A stretch of DNA of 64,000 bases from contig DASTRY010000035.1 of the NCBI GenBank assembly GCA_035760965.1, forward strand, positions 186,001-250,000, in the 5' to 3' direction. The translations under genes were made by a program, and so were the position numbers. Positions 15,850 to 25,332 of the stretch are shown in pieces; position 1 is the stretch's first letter; every line of letters begins with the position of its first letter. The stretch is from JADGHX01 sp035760965. Its GTDB lineage: Bacteria; Pseudomonadota; Gammaproteobacteria; Steroidobacterales; Steroidobacteraceae. The notes below the pieces were generated by a model. It did not search any database, was not told the DNA's origin, and saw only the letters and a program-made list of their open reading frames with translations.

Positions 15850-17159
15850 GCGAGCACGAGACCGCGCTGCCGGCTGCCGCAGCATCGGCCGGCAAACCCA
15901 GCATCAAAGTCGCCCTGCTGGCCTCGGCCGGCGCGGCGGTCGAGTGGTACGACTTCTTCGTCTACGGCACCGCCGCCGCGCTCGTCTTCCCGAAGCTCTT
16001 CTTTGCGGCTGATCTGCCGCAGTTCGTCGCGCAGATCGCGGCCTTCAGCACTTTCGCCGTGGGCTTCATCGCACGGCCGATCGGCGGGATGCTGTTCGGC
16101 CATCTCGGCGACGTGCACGGGCGCAAGCGCGCCTTCGTGCTCGCGATGCTGATGATGGGCGGGGCGACCACCCTCATCGGGCTGCTTCCGAGCTATGCAG
16201 CCATCGGCGCGCTCGCGCCGCTGCTGCTCGTCGTGCTGCGGTTCGTGCAGGGACTTGCCGTCGGTGGGCAATGGGGCGGGGCGGTTCTGCTGGCCATCGA
16301 GAGCGCGCCGCCCCAGCGGCAGGGCTTCTACGGCAGCTTCGTGCAAATCGGCGTGCCGATCGGTCTCGTCCTTGCGAATGCCGTCTTCCTGCTCGCGAGT
16401 GTGCTGATGGATTCACGCGCGTTCACGGCCTGGGGCTGGCGCATCGGCTTCCTGATCAGCGTCGTGCTCGTGTTCATCGGCATGTACATCCATTTGAAGA
16501 TCGCCGAGCCGGACGATGCCTTGGCCGCGAAGGCGCGGCAGCCGGCCGCGAAAGGATCCCCGCTGTTGACCGTGCTTCGCGAGCACGGCAGCTCCGTGCT
16601 GCTTGCTGGCGGCGCGTTCGTCGCGAACAACGTCTGCTTCTATCTGCTGATCACGTATGCCGTTGCGTACGGCACCGCCACCGTCGGCATTCCGCGCGAG
16701 GTGCTGCTCTTCGCGGTCATGTTCGCGAGCGCGACGATGAGCCCCGTGCTCATCTTCGCCGGCGCGCTGTCGGATCGGTTCGGGCGGCGGGGCATCTTCC
16801 TCCTGGGCGCCGCGTTGTCGGGCTTCTGGGCGTTCGCCGTCTTTCCGCTGATCGAGACCGGATCGCCGTTTGCCGTCACGTTGGGGATCACGGTCGCGCT
16901 CTTCTTCGTCAGCCTGATGTATGGCCCGCAGGCGGCGCTCTTCGCCGAGCTCTTTCCGAAGCACGTACGCTATTCCGGCGCGTCGCTCGGATATCAGGTC
17001 GGAACGGTGGTCGGCGGCGGGTTTGCGCCGATGATCGCGACGGCGCTGTTCGCGCGCTATCAGTCGAGCCTGCCGATCGCGATCTATCTGTGCGCGATGT
17101 GCGCGATCTCGTTCGTGAGCGTGCTGCTGCTGGGCAAGCGACGCTATGCCCCGCACTAG
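15846..17159 (+). CDS. MFS transporter, metabolite:H+ symporter (MHS) family
   Basis: A 437-residue, 12-helix carrier of the MHS group (ShiA/ProP/KgtP-like). The diagnostic first-helix motif AAVEWYDFFVYGTAAALVF is followed by the loop GHLGDVHGRKRAFV and helix 4-5 sequence RFVQGLAVGGQWGGAVLLA. MHS proteins import organic acids or osmolytes with protons. It starts with GTG overlapping the stop of a 21-codon leader frame, and its end overlaps the next gene by 14 bases. Regulation by the divergent GntR protein is likely. Confidence 0.92.
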   Translation: MSEHETALPAAAASAGKPSIKVALLASAGAAVEWYDFFVYGTAAALVFPKLFFAADLPQFVAQIAAFSTFAVGFIARPIGGMLFGHLGDVHGRKRAFVLAMLMMGGATTLIGLLPSYAAIGALAPLLLVVLRFVQGLAVGGQWGGAVLLAIESAPPQRQGFYGSFVQIGVPIGLVLANAVFLLASVLMDSRAFTAWGWRIGFLISVVLVFIGMYIHLKIAEPDDALAAKARQPAAKGSPLLTVLREHGSSVLLAGGAFVANNVCFYLLITYAVAYGTATVGIPREVLLFAVMFASATMSPVLIFAGALSDRFGRRGIFLLGAALSGFWAFAVFPLIETGSPFAVTLGITVALFFVSLMYGPQAALFAELFPKHVRYSGASLGYQVGTVVGGGFAPMIATALFARYQSSLPIAIYLCAMCAISFVSVLLLGKRRYAPH

Positions 17160-18432
17160 TCGGCGCGCGTTTCTGCTGGGCTCCGCCGCGGTGCCCGTTG
17201 GCGCAGCGGTGGCTCGGGCGCCTCTCGATCTGCAGGGCAGAGTCGCCGCCGATCTCGAAAAATACATCGGATTCGGCAGCAAGCAGGCGGGCGGTGCGGG
17301 AGACATCGCCTGCGGCAACTGGCTCGCCGCGGAGCTCCAGAGCCTGGGCTTCGAGATCGAGCGACAGGAAGTCATGACGCCCTTCTTCGAAGCCTCGCGC
17401 AGTGAGCTGCTGTGCGGCGACACCAAGGTGCCTGTCTGGCCGCAACCGATTGTCGTCCAGACGGACGCCGAGGGGACGACGGGCCCGCTCGTGCGCATCG
17501 ATCGAACCGGCCGCGCCGAGGCGCCGCTCGAGGGCGCGCTTGCGCTGCTCGACCTGCCGTTCGCGCGCTGGTCGACGGCGCTCGCGAAGCCTATTCGAGA
17601 GCCCGTCGCCGCCGCGTTCGCCGCGCGCGCGAAAGCCGTGGTCGTGATCACGAATGGGCCGACGGGCAAGGTCATCGCACTGAACACCGACGGCCGCGCG
17701 CCGCTGTTCGAAGGACCCGTCGCGTTGCTCGCGCCCGAAGATGCCGAGCCTTTTCTCGCCGCGGCGATGCGCCGCGCACCGGCCACGTTGATCGTTCGCG
17801 GCCGCGGTGGGCGGCGCCCGGCGTTCAACTTCGTCGGGCGCATCGATCGCGGCAAGCCGCGCTGGTGGGTCGTCTCGACGCCGCGGTCAGGATGGTTTGG
17901 CTGCGCGGGAGAGCGCGGGCCGGGTGTGGCGGCATGGTTGTGGCTCGCGCGCTGGGCGAGCCGGCAAGTGCGCAGTCGCAATCTCGCCTTTGTATGCAAC
18001 TCGGGGCACGAGTACGAGTATCTCGGCGCGTCGGAAGCGCTGAAGACGTTCACGCCGAAGCCGGCCGAAACGCAGTTCTGGCTGCATCTCGGCGCGAACG
18101 TCGCCGCTCGCGATTGGCACGAAACCGTCGGGCAATGGCGCGCGTTGCCCAGCGTGGACACGCAGCGCTTTCTGTCGATCAGCTCATCGCTGCTGCCGCT
18201 CGCGCGCGAGGTGTTTGCCGGTCACGCCGGGTTGGAAGCGCCGTACGCGACGGACACGCTCTCGGCCGGCGAGCTCACCGAGATCGTCGCCGCGGGGTAT
18301 GCGCCGGCCGCGGGCGTGTTCGGCATTCACCGCTACCACCATGTTGCGGAGGACGATGCGCGGTGCGTGTCCGCCGCGAGCGTCGCGTCGACGGCGGCCG
18401 CGTTTCAAAGGCTCCTGCAAAGGCTCATCTGA
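17146..18432 (+). CDS. M28-like peptidase family protein with Tat signal
   Basis: A 428-residue exported protein beginning with a twin-arginine signal (PRTSRRAFLLGSAAVPVG). The overall plan resembles M28 aminopeptidases with an inserted PA-like domain: an N-terminal IGFGSKQAGGAGDIACGNWLAAEL segment, a central lid, then NSGHEYEYLGASE and a late GIHRYHHVAEDDA. Several classical zinc ligands are not clear (STPRSGW stands where M28 enzymes have an HxD strand), so it may be inactive or use a different site. Its start overlaps the transporter stop, so import and processing of one compound may be linked. Confidence 0.65.
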   Translation: MPRTSRRAFLLGSAAVPVGAAVARAPLDLQGRVAADLEKYIGFGSKQAGGAGDIACGNWLAAELQSLGFEIERQEVMTPFFEASRSELLCGDTKVPVWPQPIVVQTDAEGTTGPLVRIDRTGRAEAPLEGALALLDLPFARWSTALAKPIREPVAAAFAARAKAVVVITNGPTGKVIALNTDGRAPLFEGPVALLAPEDAEPFLAAAMRRAPATLIVRGRGGRRPAFNFVGRIDRGKPRWWVVSTPRSGWFGCAGERGPGVAAWLWLARWASRQVRSRNLAFVCNSGHEYEYLGASEALKTFTPKPAETQFWLHLGANVAARDWHETVGQWRALPSVDTQRFLSISSSLLPLAREVFAGHAGLEAPYATDTLSAGELTEIVAAGYAPAAGVFGIHRYHHVAEDDARCVSAASVASTAAAFQRLLQRLI

Positions 18433-18433
18433 T

Positions 18434-18461
18434 CGCGCGCGGCGAACGCCGCTTCGCGCGC
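18434..18461. terminator. GC-rich hairpin between convergent genes
   Basis: Immediately after the M28-like stop, GCGGC (18439-18443) and GCCGC (18448-18452) pair around a GAAC loop. The flanking CGCG runs extend the stem across a TT bulge. It lies between convergent genes and abuts the stop of the homospermidine synthase gene. There is no T tract, so it is at best a partial terminator. Confidence 0.35.
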
Positions 18462-19915
18462 TATTCGATCCAGCGCCGTCCGCGAATATTTCGCAGCTGC
18501 CAGGGGTTGTCGACGTCGAGCCGCTCGGGGAAGAGCTCGCCACGTCCTTGCAGCGGCGTCCAGTCCGTGAACTGCCCCGTGATGTTGCCGAGATAGGGCT
18601 CGGCGACGGCGAGGCACTCTTCGTGATCCATCTCGTCCGGCTCGACGAGCCCTTTGCGCGGATGGCGGATCGCCCACACGCTTGCGGCCAGCGCGCCTGC
18701 AACCACCTGCACCGTCGTGGCGTTTGCGAAATCCACGTGGCGTCGCGCCTCTGCGATCGACAGCTGCGAGCCGAACCAGTAGGCGTTGCGCGCATGACCC
18801 GCGAGCAGCACGCCGAGCTCGTCCATGCCGTCCACGATTTCACGCGTCAGCCGCCGGCTCGAGGGCTGTATCTTCCAACCGCGCCCTTCGAGCTCGAGCG
18901 CCGAAAGCATGGCGTCGTCGCACGGGTGGTAGACGAACATCACGGTCGGGCGATAGCGGAAGCGGTCCCCCTCGCGCAGCGATAGATAGTCCGCGATGGA
19001 GAGCACCTCATCGTGCGTGACGAGCATGCCCTGGTAACCGCCGACCGATGGCGTCCAGCTGCGTGCAAACGTGCCGCAGCCCGGCCGGGGCAGGTAGAGC
19101 GTTCCGGAGCCGGAGCGATGCTCCCGCGCGCGCCTCGGCAGATTCCGCTCGTGCACGCCGATCGACAGCTCGGCCGGCTGCATGAGCTCGTCCACGAAGC
19201 CGTCGATCGACCAGGTATTCACGAACTCGCCGGGACGTTTCGCATAGTCGCTGACCTGCGTATCGCGCTCGGCGATCTGGATCACCAAGATATTCAGGTC
19301 GCGCGCGAGCATGGCCCAGTCCTCGCGCGATGCAGGCCGGGCGCTGCCCGAGCGCAATATGCGATCGAGGTTCAGCAGTGCACGCTTGACGAAGTGCGAA
19401 ACGAGCCCCGGATTGGCACCGTGATCGACCACCGCGGTCGGCGAATCCGGACCCAATTCCGCCGCGAGCTGTAGCGCCTTCTGACGGATGACGTAATTCG
19501 TGCGCTGGCGCAGGTCCAGCATGGGGTTGTCGTACACGCCGGGCCACGGCTCGATGGAGGTGTCGACGTAGAGAATGCCTTCCGCCGCGCAGAAGCGGAT
19601 GAGGTCGAGGCTCGACACGTCCACCGAGACGTTGATGATGAGGTCGCCGCTCTTCACATGCCGGCGCATGAGGCGCTGATGATTCCCCGGCGTGAGATGC
19701 GCGTGGACGAAGTGCGCCCCATGCGCGGCGGCGAGGCCGCGTCCCTGCTCGTCCGCGGAGAGCACGACGAGGCGGCCTTCGCCCTCGAGCGAGATGTGCC
19801 GCCGGACGAGCGGCAGGATGCCTTGCCCGATGCTGCCGCAGCCAATGATCAGTACACGACCTGCGAACTCGACATACCCAGGGCCGTTCGCGCGCCCGCC
19901 GCTTGCGCTAGCCAT
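18461..19915 (-). CDS. hss: Homospermidine synthase
   Basis: A 484-residue homospermidine synthase, which joins two putrescines (or putrescine and spermidine) into homospermidine with NAD. The Rossmann motif VLIIGCGSIGQGILPLV is near residue 20. VSVDVSSLDL, DTSIEPWPGVYDN and VDHGANPGLVSHFVK follow the family order, and the C-terminal HMSDH-type domain ends normally. The Met at 19915 is chosen over the upstream in-frame start because it precedes the Rossmann strand by the usual distance. The start overlaps the stop of the upstream TPR gene by 8 bases. Confidence 0.93.
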   Translation of the reverse strand: MASASGGRANGPGYVEFAGRVLIIGCGSIGQGILPLVRRHISLEGEGRLVVLSADEQGRGLAAAHGAHFVHAHLTPGNHQRLMRRHVKSGDLIINVSVDVSSLDLIRFCAAEGILYVDTSIEPWPGVYDNPMLDLRQRTNYVIRQKALQLAAELGPDSPTAVVDHGANPGLVSHFVKRALLNLDRILRSGSARPASREDWAMLARDLNILVIQIAERDTQVSDYAKRPGEFVNTWSIDGFVDELMQPAELSIGVHERNLPRRAREHRSGSGTLYLPRPGCGTFARSWTPSVGGYQGMLVTHDEVLSIADYLSLREGDRFRYRPTVMFVYHPCDDAMLSALELEGRGWKIQPSSRRLTREIVDGMDELGVLLAGHARNAYWFGSQLSIAEARRHVDFANATTVQVVAGALAASVWAIRHPRKGLVEPDEMDHEECLAVAEPYLGNITGQFTDWTPLQGRGELFPERLDVDNPWQLRNIRGRRWIE

Positions 19916-21440
19916 CCAACTCCGCCCGAAGCTGGGTGACGGCCTGGCTGTCGCCCGCGCGCTCGGCAGCGGCAATGGCGCCGACCAGCGCTCCGCGCCG
20001 GCGTGGCGCGCTCGACAACGCAGATCGAAATTCCTGAAGCGCGTCCTGCGGGCGGTTCAGGGTTAGAAGCAACTCGCCAAGCTGTTCGCGAGCCGGGACA
20101 ACCGGGCCCGGCGTGACGGGCAGCTTCTCGAGCGCGTCTTCCTGATCGGCGGCCGCGCGCAGCGTTCGAATCGCCGCATCCGAGCCGCCCTTGGCGGCGG
20201 AACGCCACGCCTGAGCCTCCTTGAGTAACACGTCCACCTGCGTCGCCCAGTATGTATTGCCTTTGGATTCGAGAGCGCGCCGACATTCCTCCAGCCGCTC
20301 GATCTCCGCATCCGATGATTTCGGGTGCTCGCTGCGCGCATGCCCGAGGGCTTTCGCCCACAGCGCCAGCGCGGTCACGTGGGGCGGCGAGCTCGCCAGC
20401 GGTTCCAAGGATGACGCCGCGGCCCAGTCGCGGCGCTCGACGGCGAAGCGTACGGGCATCGCCGTGGCGGCATAGCCTTCCTTGAACTGGGATGCGGTGA
20501 TCGTCGTCATCGAGCGGAGCTCGCCCAGGATCTGGCGGGCGTCGCCTTCACGACCCCGCTGCAAATAAGCATAAGTCAGATAGTCCATCGCATGCAGCTC
20601 TTCTCCGATATCGCCCTGATCATGGGCTGCCACGCGTGCGGCCCGATTGGACGCGATCGAATCGTCCCAGAGTCCGAGGCGCGTGAAGATGTGCGAAGGC
20701 ATGTGCAAGGCGTGCGGCGCCGACGGCGCGATCTTCGAGTACGCGCGTGCGGCCGCGAGTCCTCGAGATGCCAACTCCGTGCTGTCAGTGGCGTGTATCA
20801 CGTAATGAGCCAGGCCCGGGTGCTGAGGATGCGAGCGATACAGCGGCTCGAGAATCGTTAGCGCCTGCTTCTGCTTGGCATGCGTCTGGTCCGTCGGCGA
20901 TGCCGTCGCGATGAGTGCCAGCGCATAGAAGATTTGCGATTCCATGTCGGTGGTGTTCTCGCGCGCCACGGCGGACATCGCGTTCGTATATCGCTCGGCG
21001 CGCACTGCCGGTGATGCGTGTTCCGGATCTCGATAGTAGGTGGCCACCGCCTCGATGAAGCCCCTCTCGCGCGGTGTGACGGATCGCGCCTCGCCGGCTT
21101 TGCGAATGAGCTCCGCCCCCGTCCGCAATTCTTCGCCGGCCGGCACTTCCCACAGCTGGTGGTAGTGCGTCATCGCGAGACCCCAGTACGCCATGGCGCA
21201 ATTCGGGTCCCGGTCGGCAACGTCCCGAAAAGCCTGCTCGGAGACGCTGTACGAGAACGAGTGCAGCAGCGCCACCGCACGATCGAATCCCGGCTGGACC
21301 GCCGGTGCGCACGATGTCGGGAAGCTCACCGAACCGAGCTTCTCGGGCGCCGCGTGCGAGTGATGTTCGCCCTCGGCGCCGGATGACGAGCTCGCGAAGG
21401 CGAGGGCGGCGAGAACCGTGGTCGGGAGGCGCGTGGTCAT
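19908..21440 (-). CDS. Exported TPR-containing protein
   Basis: A 510-residue tetratricopeptide protein. ATG at 21440 follows an AAGGAG site and gives a signal-like N-terminus (MTTRLPTTVLAALAFASSSS). Helical pairs such as AFRDVADRDPNCAMAYWGLAMTHYHQLW, the HPGLAHYVIHATDS segment and HMPSHIFTRLGLWDDSIASN are typical of a widespread family of exported TPR proteins of unknown function. Its TAG overlaps the start of hss. No role in polyamine metabolism is established; the coupling is only positional. Confidence 0.8.
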   Translation of the reverse strand: MTTRLPTTVLAALAFASSSSGAEGEHHSHAAPEKLGSVSFPTSCAPAVQPGFDRAVALLHSFSYSVSEQAFRDVADRDPNCAMAYWGLAMTHYHQLWEVPAGEELRTGAELIRKAGEARSVTPRERGFIEAVATYYRDPEHASPAVRAERYTNAMSAVARENTTDMESQIFYALALIATASPTDQTHAKQKQALTILEPLYRSHPQHPGLAHYVIHATDSTELASRGLAAARAYSKIAPSAPHALHMPSHIFTRLGLWDDSIASNRAARVAAHDQGDIGEELHAMDYLTYAYLQRGREGDARQILGELRSMTTITASQFKEGYAATAMPVRFAVERRDWAAASSLEPLASSPPHVTALALWAKALGHARSEHPKSSDAEIERLEECRRALESKGNTYWATQVDVLLKEAQAWRSAAKGGSDAAIRTLRAAADQEDALEKLPVTPGPVVPAREQLGELLLTLNRPQDALQEFRSALSSAPRRRGALVGAIAAAERAGDSQAVTQLRAELDG

Positions 21441-21586
21441 CGTCGTTCGCTCCTTGCTGAACATCGTGCGCACTCTACCGAGAGCGCGACACGACTACCA
21501 GCGAAGCGGCGATGCGCGCTCGGACCGGCGCCCACCGTTGCGAATCTCGAGCGCCCCCGTGCCGAGCGATCGTTCGGGCGAGCGCG

Positions 21587-23782
21587 TTACAGCAGATCCT
21601 CGACGCGGATCGGGAGCTTGCGCAGCCGGCGACCGCTCGCATGAAACACGGCATTCGCGATCGCCGCGGCGACTCCACACAGGGAAACCTCGCCGAGACC
21701 CTTCGCGCCCGCGCTGCTGAATCGCGCGTCGGGCTCGTCGATGAGCTCCACATCGATCGCGCCGATATCCGCATTGACCGGCAGCACGTATTCGGCGAGA
21801 TCGTCGTTCAGGAAGCCACCGTAGCGCGGATCGACCTCGCTTGCCTCGCGTAGCGCCGCACCGATGCCCCACACGACGCCGCCGCGCACCTGGCTCACGG
21901 CCGTGCGCGGGCTCATGACCCGACCGCAATCGGCAACGCTCACGACACGCGGCACGCGGATGCGCCGTGTACCGGGTTCGATCCGCACCTCCACGAAATG
22001 CGCGATGAAGCTGAAACTCACGTACCCCTCGTAGACCGGGCCGCCGATCGAGGGAAGCCCGGCTTGGAGTCGCTGGAAGATCGCGTCGGGTTGGCCCGGC
22101 GCCTTGGTCCGCACTTCCACTTCGAGCGCCGGCTTGCCTGCGGCCTTCAGGATTTCCGCCGGCGTGCCGCGCACCTCGCCTCGGGAGAGCTCGGCGAGCG
22201 CCTTCAGCATCGCGTCGGCGGCGCTTTCCGCAGCGGGTATCGCGGACGCGGTTCCCCACGAGCCGGCGGTGAGGTGCTGAGGCGCCGCGCGCGTATCTCC
22301 GATGACGGCCTGCACTCGCTCCACGGGGACGTTGAGCTTGCGGCTCAAACAGTTCGCGAGCGCCGTGCGAATGCCTTGCCCCATTTCATGGCCGCCGATC
22401 CGCAGCACGACCTCGCCGTCGTCCGTGACTTTGAGATGCGCGATCGCGGGAACCATGATGGCCGGATACGTACCGATCGCGACGCCCCAGCCGATGGAGG
22501 AGCCATCCTCTCCGCGCATCGACTGCGGCGCGGGCGAGCGGCGTGCCCAGCCGAATCGCGCGGCGCCGCGCCGCAGACACTCTGCGACGTGACGCGAAGA
22601 AAACGGCAGTCCGGTGGCCGCATCGATTTCGGTATCGTTCGCCAAGCGCAGCTCCACCGGGTCGCGGCCGACCGCGTATGACAGCTCATCGACGCACGAT
22701 TCCATGGCAAAGCACGCGGCATGCTCGAAGGGCGCGCGCATGTAGCCGGGCGTCTGCACATCCGTGCGAACGAGGCGTTCCACGCCGCGAAAGCTCGCAT
22801 ATCCATAGAGCCGCGAGCTCGTTGCCGTGTACTCGCCGGGAAACAGGTCGTACCGCGAGGTCTGAGCATCGACTTCGTGAACCGCGGCAATGATCTTGCC
22901 GGATGCGTCGGCGCCGAGCCGAATGCGGTGGCGGCTTGCCGGGCGAAAGCTCGCGTCATGAAATACCCCAGCGCGCGGGACCACCAGCTTGACGGGTCGT
23001 TGAGTTTCGCGCGCCGCGATGGCTGCGAGCACCGTCTGCATTTGCAACGAGTTCTTCTGGCCGAAGCCACCGCCGACGAACGGGGAGATCACGACTACCT
23101 GCGCCGGGTCGATGTCGAGCGCCGTCGCCAGGCCATGGCGGACCGCTTCGGCGTTCTGCGTGCCTTCGTGAATCGTGAGCACGCCGTCTCGCCATTCCGC
23201 CACCGTGGAGATCAGCTCGATCGGATTCTGGTGCTGGGGCGCGCAGCTGAACATCGCCTCGATCTTGACGGGCGCCGCCGCGAACGCCTGCTCCGCATTG
23301 CCGCGGTCAATCTCCGGAATGAAGTTCTTCAGTGGCGTGTCTGCCTGATTGACGATCTCGGCACCTGCGGCATCGAGCGTCGCACTGAAAGGTTCCTCCG
23401 AGTAGCGGGTCTCGACGAGGTGTGCCGCTTCGATCGCCGCTTCGAGCGTCTCGGCCGCGACGAGTGCAACGGGCTGGCCTCGGTACGCGATGGTCGGAGC
23501 CAACATGGGCTGGAAGCTCTGAAAGCCGTAGCCACCACCCATGATGAAGCCGCGAGGCTTCACCGTTCCGATGTTCTCGTGGGTGAGGATGAGCCGAACG
23601 CCGCGCACCGCGCTTGCTGCGCGGGTATCGATCTCGGTAATGCGTCCCTTCGGGACGGTCGCGGCGGCGAAGGCCGCGTGCAGCAGATCGCCTCTTGCAT
23701 CGTCGGCGCCAAAAATCGGCTCGCCGCGAACCTTGGCGCGTGCATCGATGCGCTGCGTGTCGGGAAACCGCGTATCGCTCAT
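21587..23782 (-). CDS. paoC: Molybdopterin-binding subunit of PaoABC-type aldehyde oxidoreductase
   Basis: The 731-residue large subunit of a xanthine-oxidase-family enzyme, carrying the molybdenum cytosine dinucleotide cofactor. Visible are SPFVGGGFGQKN, RAPFEHAACFAMES and GGHEMGQGIRTAL of the cofactor-binding region. The catalytic glutamate is in KGLGEVSLCG (E698). Gene order (small FeS, FAD, Mo) and length match E. coli PaoABC, a periplasmic aromatic-aldehyde oxidase. The start overlaps the FAD-subunit stop (ATGA). No PaoD-like maturation gene is adjacent. Confidence 0.9.
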   Translation of the reverse strand: MSDTRFPDTQRIDARAKVRGEPIFGADDARGDLLHAAFAAATVPKGRITEIDTRAASAVRGVRLILTHENIGTVKPRGFIMGGGYGFQSFQPMLAPTIAYRGQPVALVAAETLEAAIEAAHLVETRYSEEPFSATLDAAGAEIVNQADTPLKNFIPEIDRGNAEQAFAAAPVKIEAMFSCAPQHQNPIELISTVAEWRDGVLTIHEGTQNAEAVRHGLATALDIDPAQVVVISPFVGGGFGQKNSLQMQTVLAAIAARETQRPVKLVVPRAGVFHDASFRPASRHRIRLGADASGKIIAAVHEVDAQTSRYDLFPGEYTATSSRLYGYASFRGVERLVRTDVQTPGYMRAPFEHAACFAMESCVDELSYAVGRDPVELRLANDTEIDAATGLPFSSRHVAECLRRGAARFGWARRSPAPQSMRGEDGSSIGWGVAIGTYPAIMVPAIAHLKVTDDGEVVLRIGGHEMGQGIRTALANCLSRKLNVPVERVQAVIGDTRAAPQHLTAGSWGTASAIPAAESAADAMLKALAELSRGEVRGTPAEILKAAGKPALEVEVRTKAPGQPDAIFQRLQAGLPSIGGPVYEGYVSFSFIAHFVEVRIEPGTRRIRVPRVVSVADCGRVMSPRTAVSQVRGGVVWGIGAALREASEVDPRYGGFLNDDLAEYVLPVNADIGAIDVELIDEPDARFSSAGAKGLGEVSLCGVAAAIANAVFHASGRRLRKLPIRVEDLL

Positions 23783-24777
23783 GATCCAGCCCTCTGCTTC
23801 GCGATCATCAGAGCATCCGCAACCGTGCGCGCGCCGAGCTCCACGCGAAATCCGTTGTCATGGCCGGGCTTTGCTCCGCGCAGAGCCATGTCACCGGCTT
23901 CCCTGGCGATCTCGGGCGTGAGCGGTTGACCGACGAGCACCTGCTCGGCAGCCCGCACACGCCACGGGCGCGTGGCGAGCCCACCTATCGCGATTCGCGC
24001 CGCGCGAACGACGGCGCCATCCGTCTCGAGCGCCACCGCCGCGGAGGCGAGCGCGAAGGCATAGGATTCGCGGTCGCGAATCTTGTGGTAGGTCGAGGCC
24101 CGGCCGAGGGCGGTCTTGGGCACGCGGATACGGACGATCAACTCGCCGTGCTCCAGCGTGGTGTCCACGTCGGGCGCAGTGTGCGGCTCGCGATGCAACT
24201 CTTCGACGGCGAGCGAGCGCTGGCCTTTCGGACCCAGCACATCGATCTTCGCGTCGAACGCGACGAGCGCGATCGCGAAGTCCCCGGGATACACGGCGAT
24301 GCAAGCGTCGCTGCCGCCGAGCAACGCGTGACCGCGGTCGATGCCGCCCTGAGCTGCGCAGCCGCTGCCGGGCTCGCGTTTGTTGCAGGGAAAAGGGGCA
24401 CCGCCCCGGAAATACGCACACCGCGTTCGCTGCAGGAGATTGCCGCCGAGTGTCGCCATGTTTCGCAGCTGCTGAGAGGCGGCTCGCCACAGCGATTCGG
24501 ACAGCGCCGGATACTCCGACACGATGTACGGATGCGCCGCCACATCGCTCATCCGCGCGAGGGCGCCCAGGACGAGCTCGGGCCCGGCCGTGTCGACACC
24601 GCGCATGTCTTCGATCCCGCTCAGGTCGACGACTCGGCTCGGCCGCTCGATATCGAGCTTCATCAAGTCGTAGAGCGTGGTGCCGCCGGCCAAGAAGCGC
24701 GTGCCGGGCCCGCCGGTAGCGACCGTCCGGATGGCATCGTCGATCGTTCCGGCTCGGGTATAGGTGAAGGGCTGCAT
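23779..24777 (-). CDS. paoB: FAD-binding subunit of PaoABC-type aldehyde oxidoreductase
   Basis: The 332-residue FAD subunit. The FAD-binding loops RFLAGGTTLYDLMK (residues 28-40) and ATLGGNLLQRTRC are clear. Unlike xanthine dehydrogenase, it has a cysteine-bearing insert with C120, C131, C140 and C159 (RTRCAYFRGG ... CNKREPGSGCAA), the arrangement that holds the extra [4Fe-4S] cluster of PaoB. This cluster marks the PaoABC/4-hydroxybenzoyl-CoA-reductase side of the family. The gene starts 3 bases after the small-subunit stop and overlaps the Mo-subunit start. Confidence 0.9.
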   Translation of the reverse strand: MQPFTYTRAGTIDDAIRTVATGGPGTRFLAGGTTLYDLMKLDIERPSRVVDLSGIEDMRGVDTAGPELVLGALARMSDVAAHPYIVSEYPALSESLWRAASQQLRNMATLGGNLLQRTRCAYFRGGAPFPCNKREPGSGCAAQGGIDRGHALLGGSDACIAVYPGDFAIALVAFDAKIDVLGPKGQRSLAVEELHREPHTAPDVDTTLEHGELIVRIRVPKTALGRASTYHKIRDRESYAFALASAAVALETDGAVVRAARIAIGGLATRPWRVRAAEQVLVGQPLTPEIAREAGDMALRGAKPGHDNGFRVELGARTVADALMIAKQRAGS

Positions 24778-24780
24778 GGC

Positions 24781-25332
24781 TCAGCTCCGCAGCATCCGGA
24801 CGGCCGCTTCCTGGATCGCGGCGACGATGCCGACATACGCGCCACAGCGGCAGAGATTGCCGCTCATGTACTCGCGAATCTCGTCGGGCGTGCTTGCGTG
24901 GCCTTCGTTGACGCACGCGATGGCTGACATGATCTGCCCCGGCGTGCAGTAGCCGCACTGCAAGGCATCGTGGTCAATGAAAGCCTGCTGCATCGGATGC
25001 AGCGCGCCGTCAGCCGCCGCCAGGCCTTCGATCGTCGTCACCTCGTGACCGTCCACCTGTGCCGCGGGCGTGAGGCAGGAGAGAACGCGACGACCATCGA
25101 GATGAATCGTGCAGGCGCCGCACTGCCCATGGTCGCACCCCTTCTTCGCGCCCGTGAGCGAGAGACGTTCGCGGAGGAGATCGAGGAGCGAGGTGCGCGG
25201 ATCGATAGGGAGCGTGTGCGGCTTGCCGTTCACGCGCACGCTTACCGTGACCTCGAGCGCGTTCGCGGGCAGATCGCGTTGGGCGGCGTTGCCGCCATAG
25301 GTCGATACATCTGAACCTGGAGAGAGGGTCAT
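24781..25332 (-). CDS. paoA: [2Fe-2S] subunit of PaoABC-type aldehyde oxidoreductase
   Basis: The 183-residue iron-sulfur subunit with two [2Fe-2S] clusters. The plant-ferredoxin-type set is C66, C71, C74, C86 (KKGCDHGQCGACTIHLDG). The second, helical-domain set is C126, C129, C161, C163 (CGYCTPG ... NLCRCG). ATG at 25332 is favoured by a GGGAGAA site just upstream. E. coli PaoA has a Tat signal that exports the complex, but the roughly 25 residues before the ferredoxin domain here contain no twin arginine or hydrophobic core. This enzyme may therefore be cytoplasmic. Confidence 0.9.
   Translation of the reverse strand: MTLSPGSDVSTYGGNAAQRDLPANALEVTVSVRVNGKPHTLPIDPRTSLLDLLRERLSLTGAKKGCDHGQCGACTIHLDGRRVLSCLTPAAQVDGHEVTTIEGLAAADGALHPMQQAFIDHDALQCGYCTPGQIMSAIACVNEGHASTPDEIREYMSGNLCRCGAYVGIVAAIQEAAVRMLRS

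Noticed and set aside
16413..18161. Minus-strand open frame of 582 codons across the transporter and M28-like genes
   Set aside because: Low-complexity composition and no recognisable motif; both plus-strand genes beneath it are well supported.
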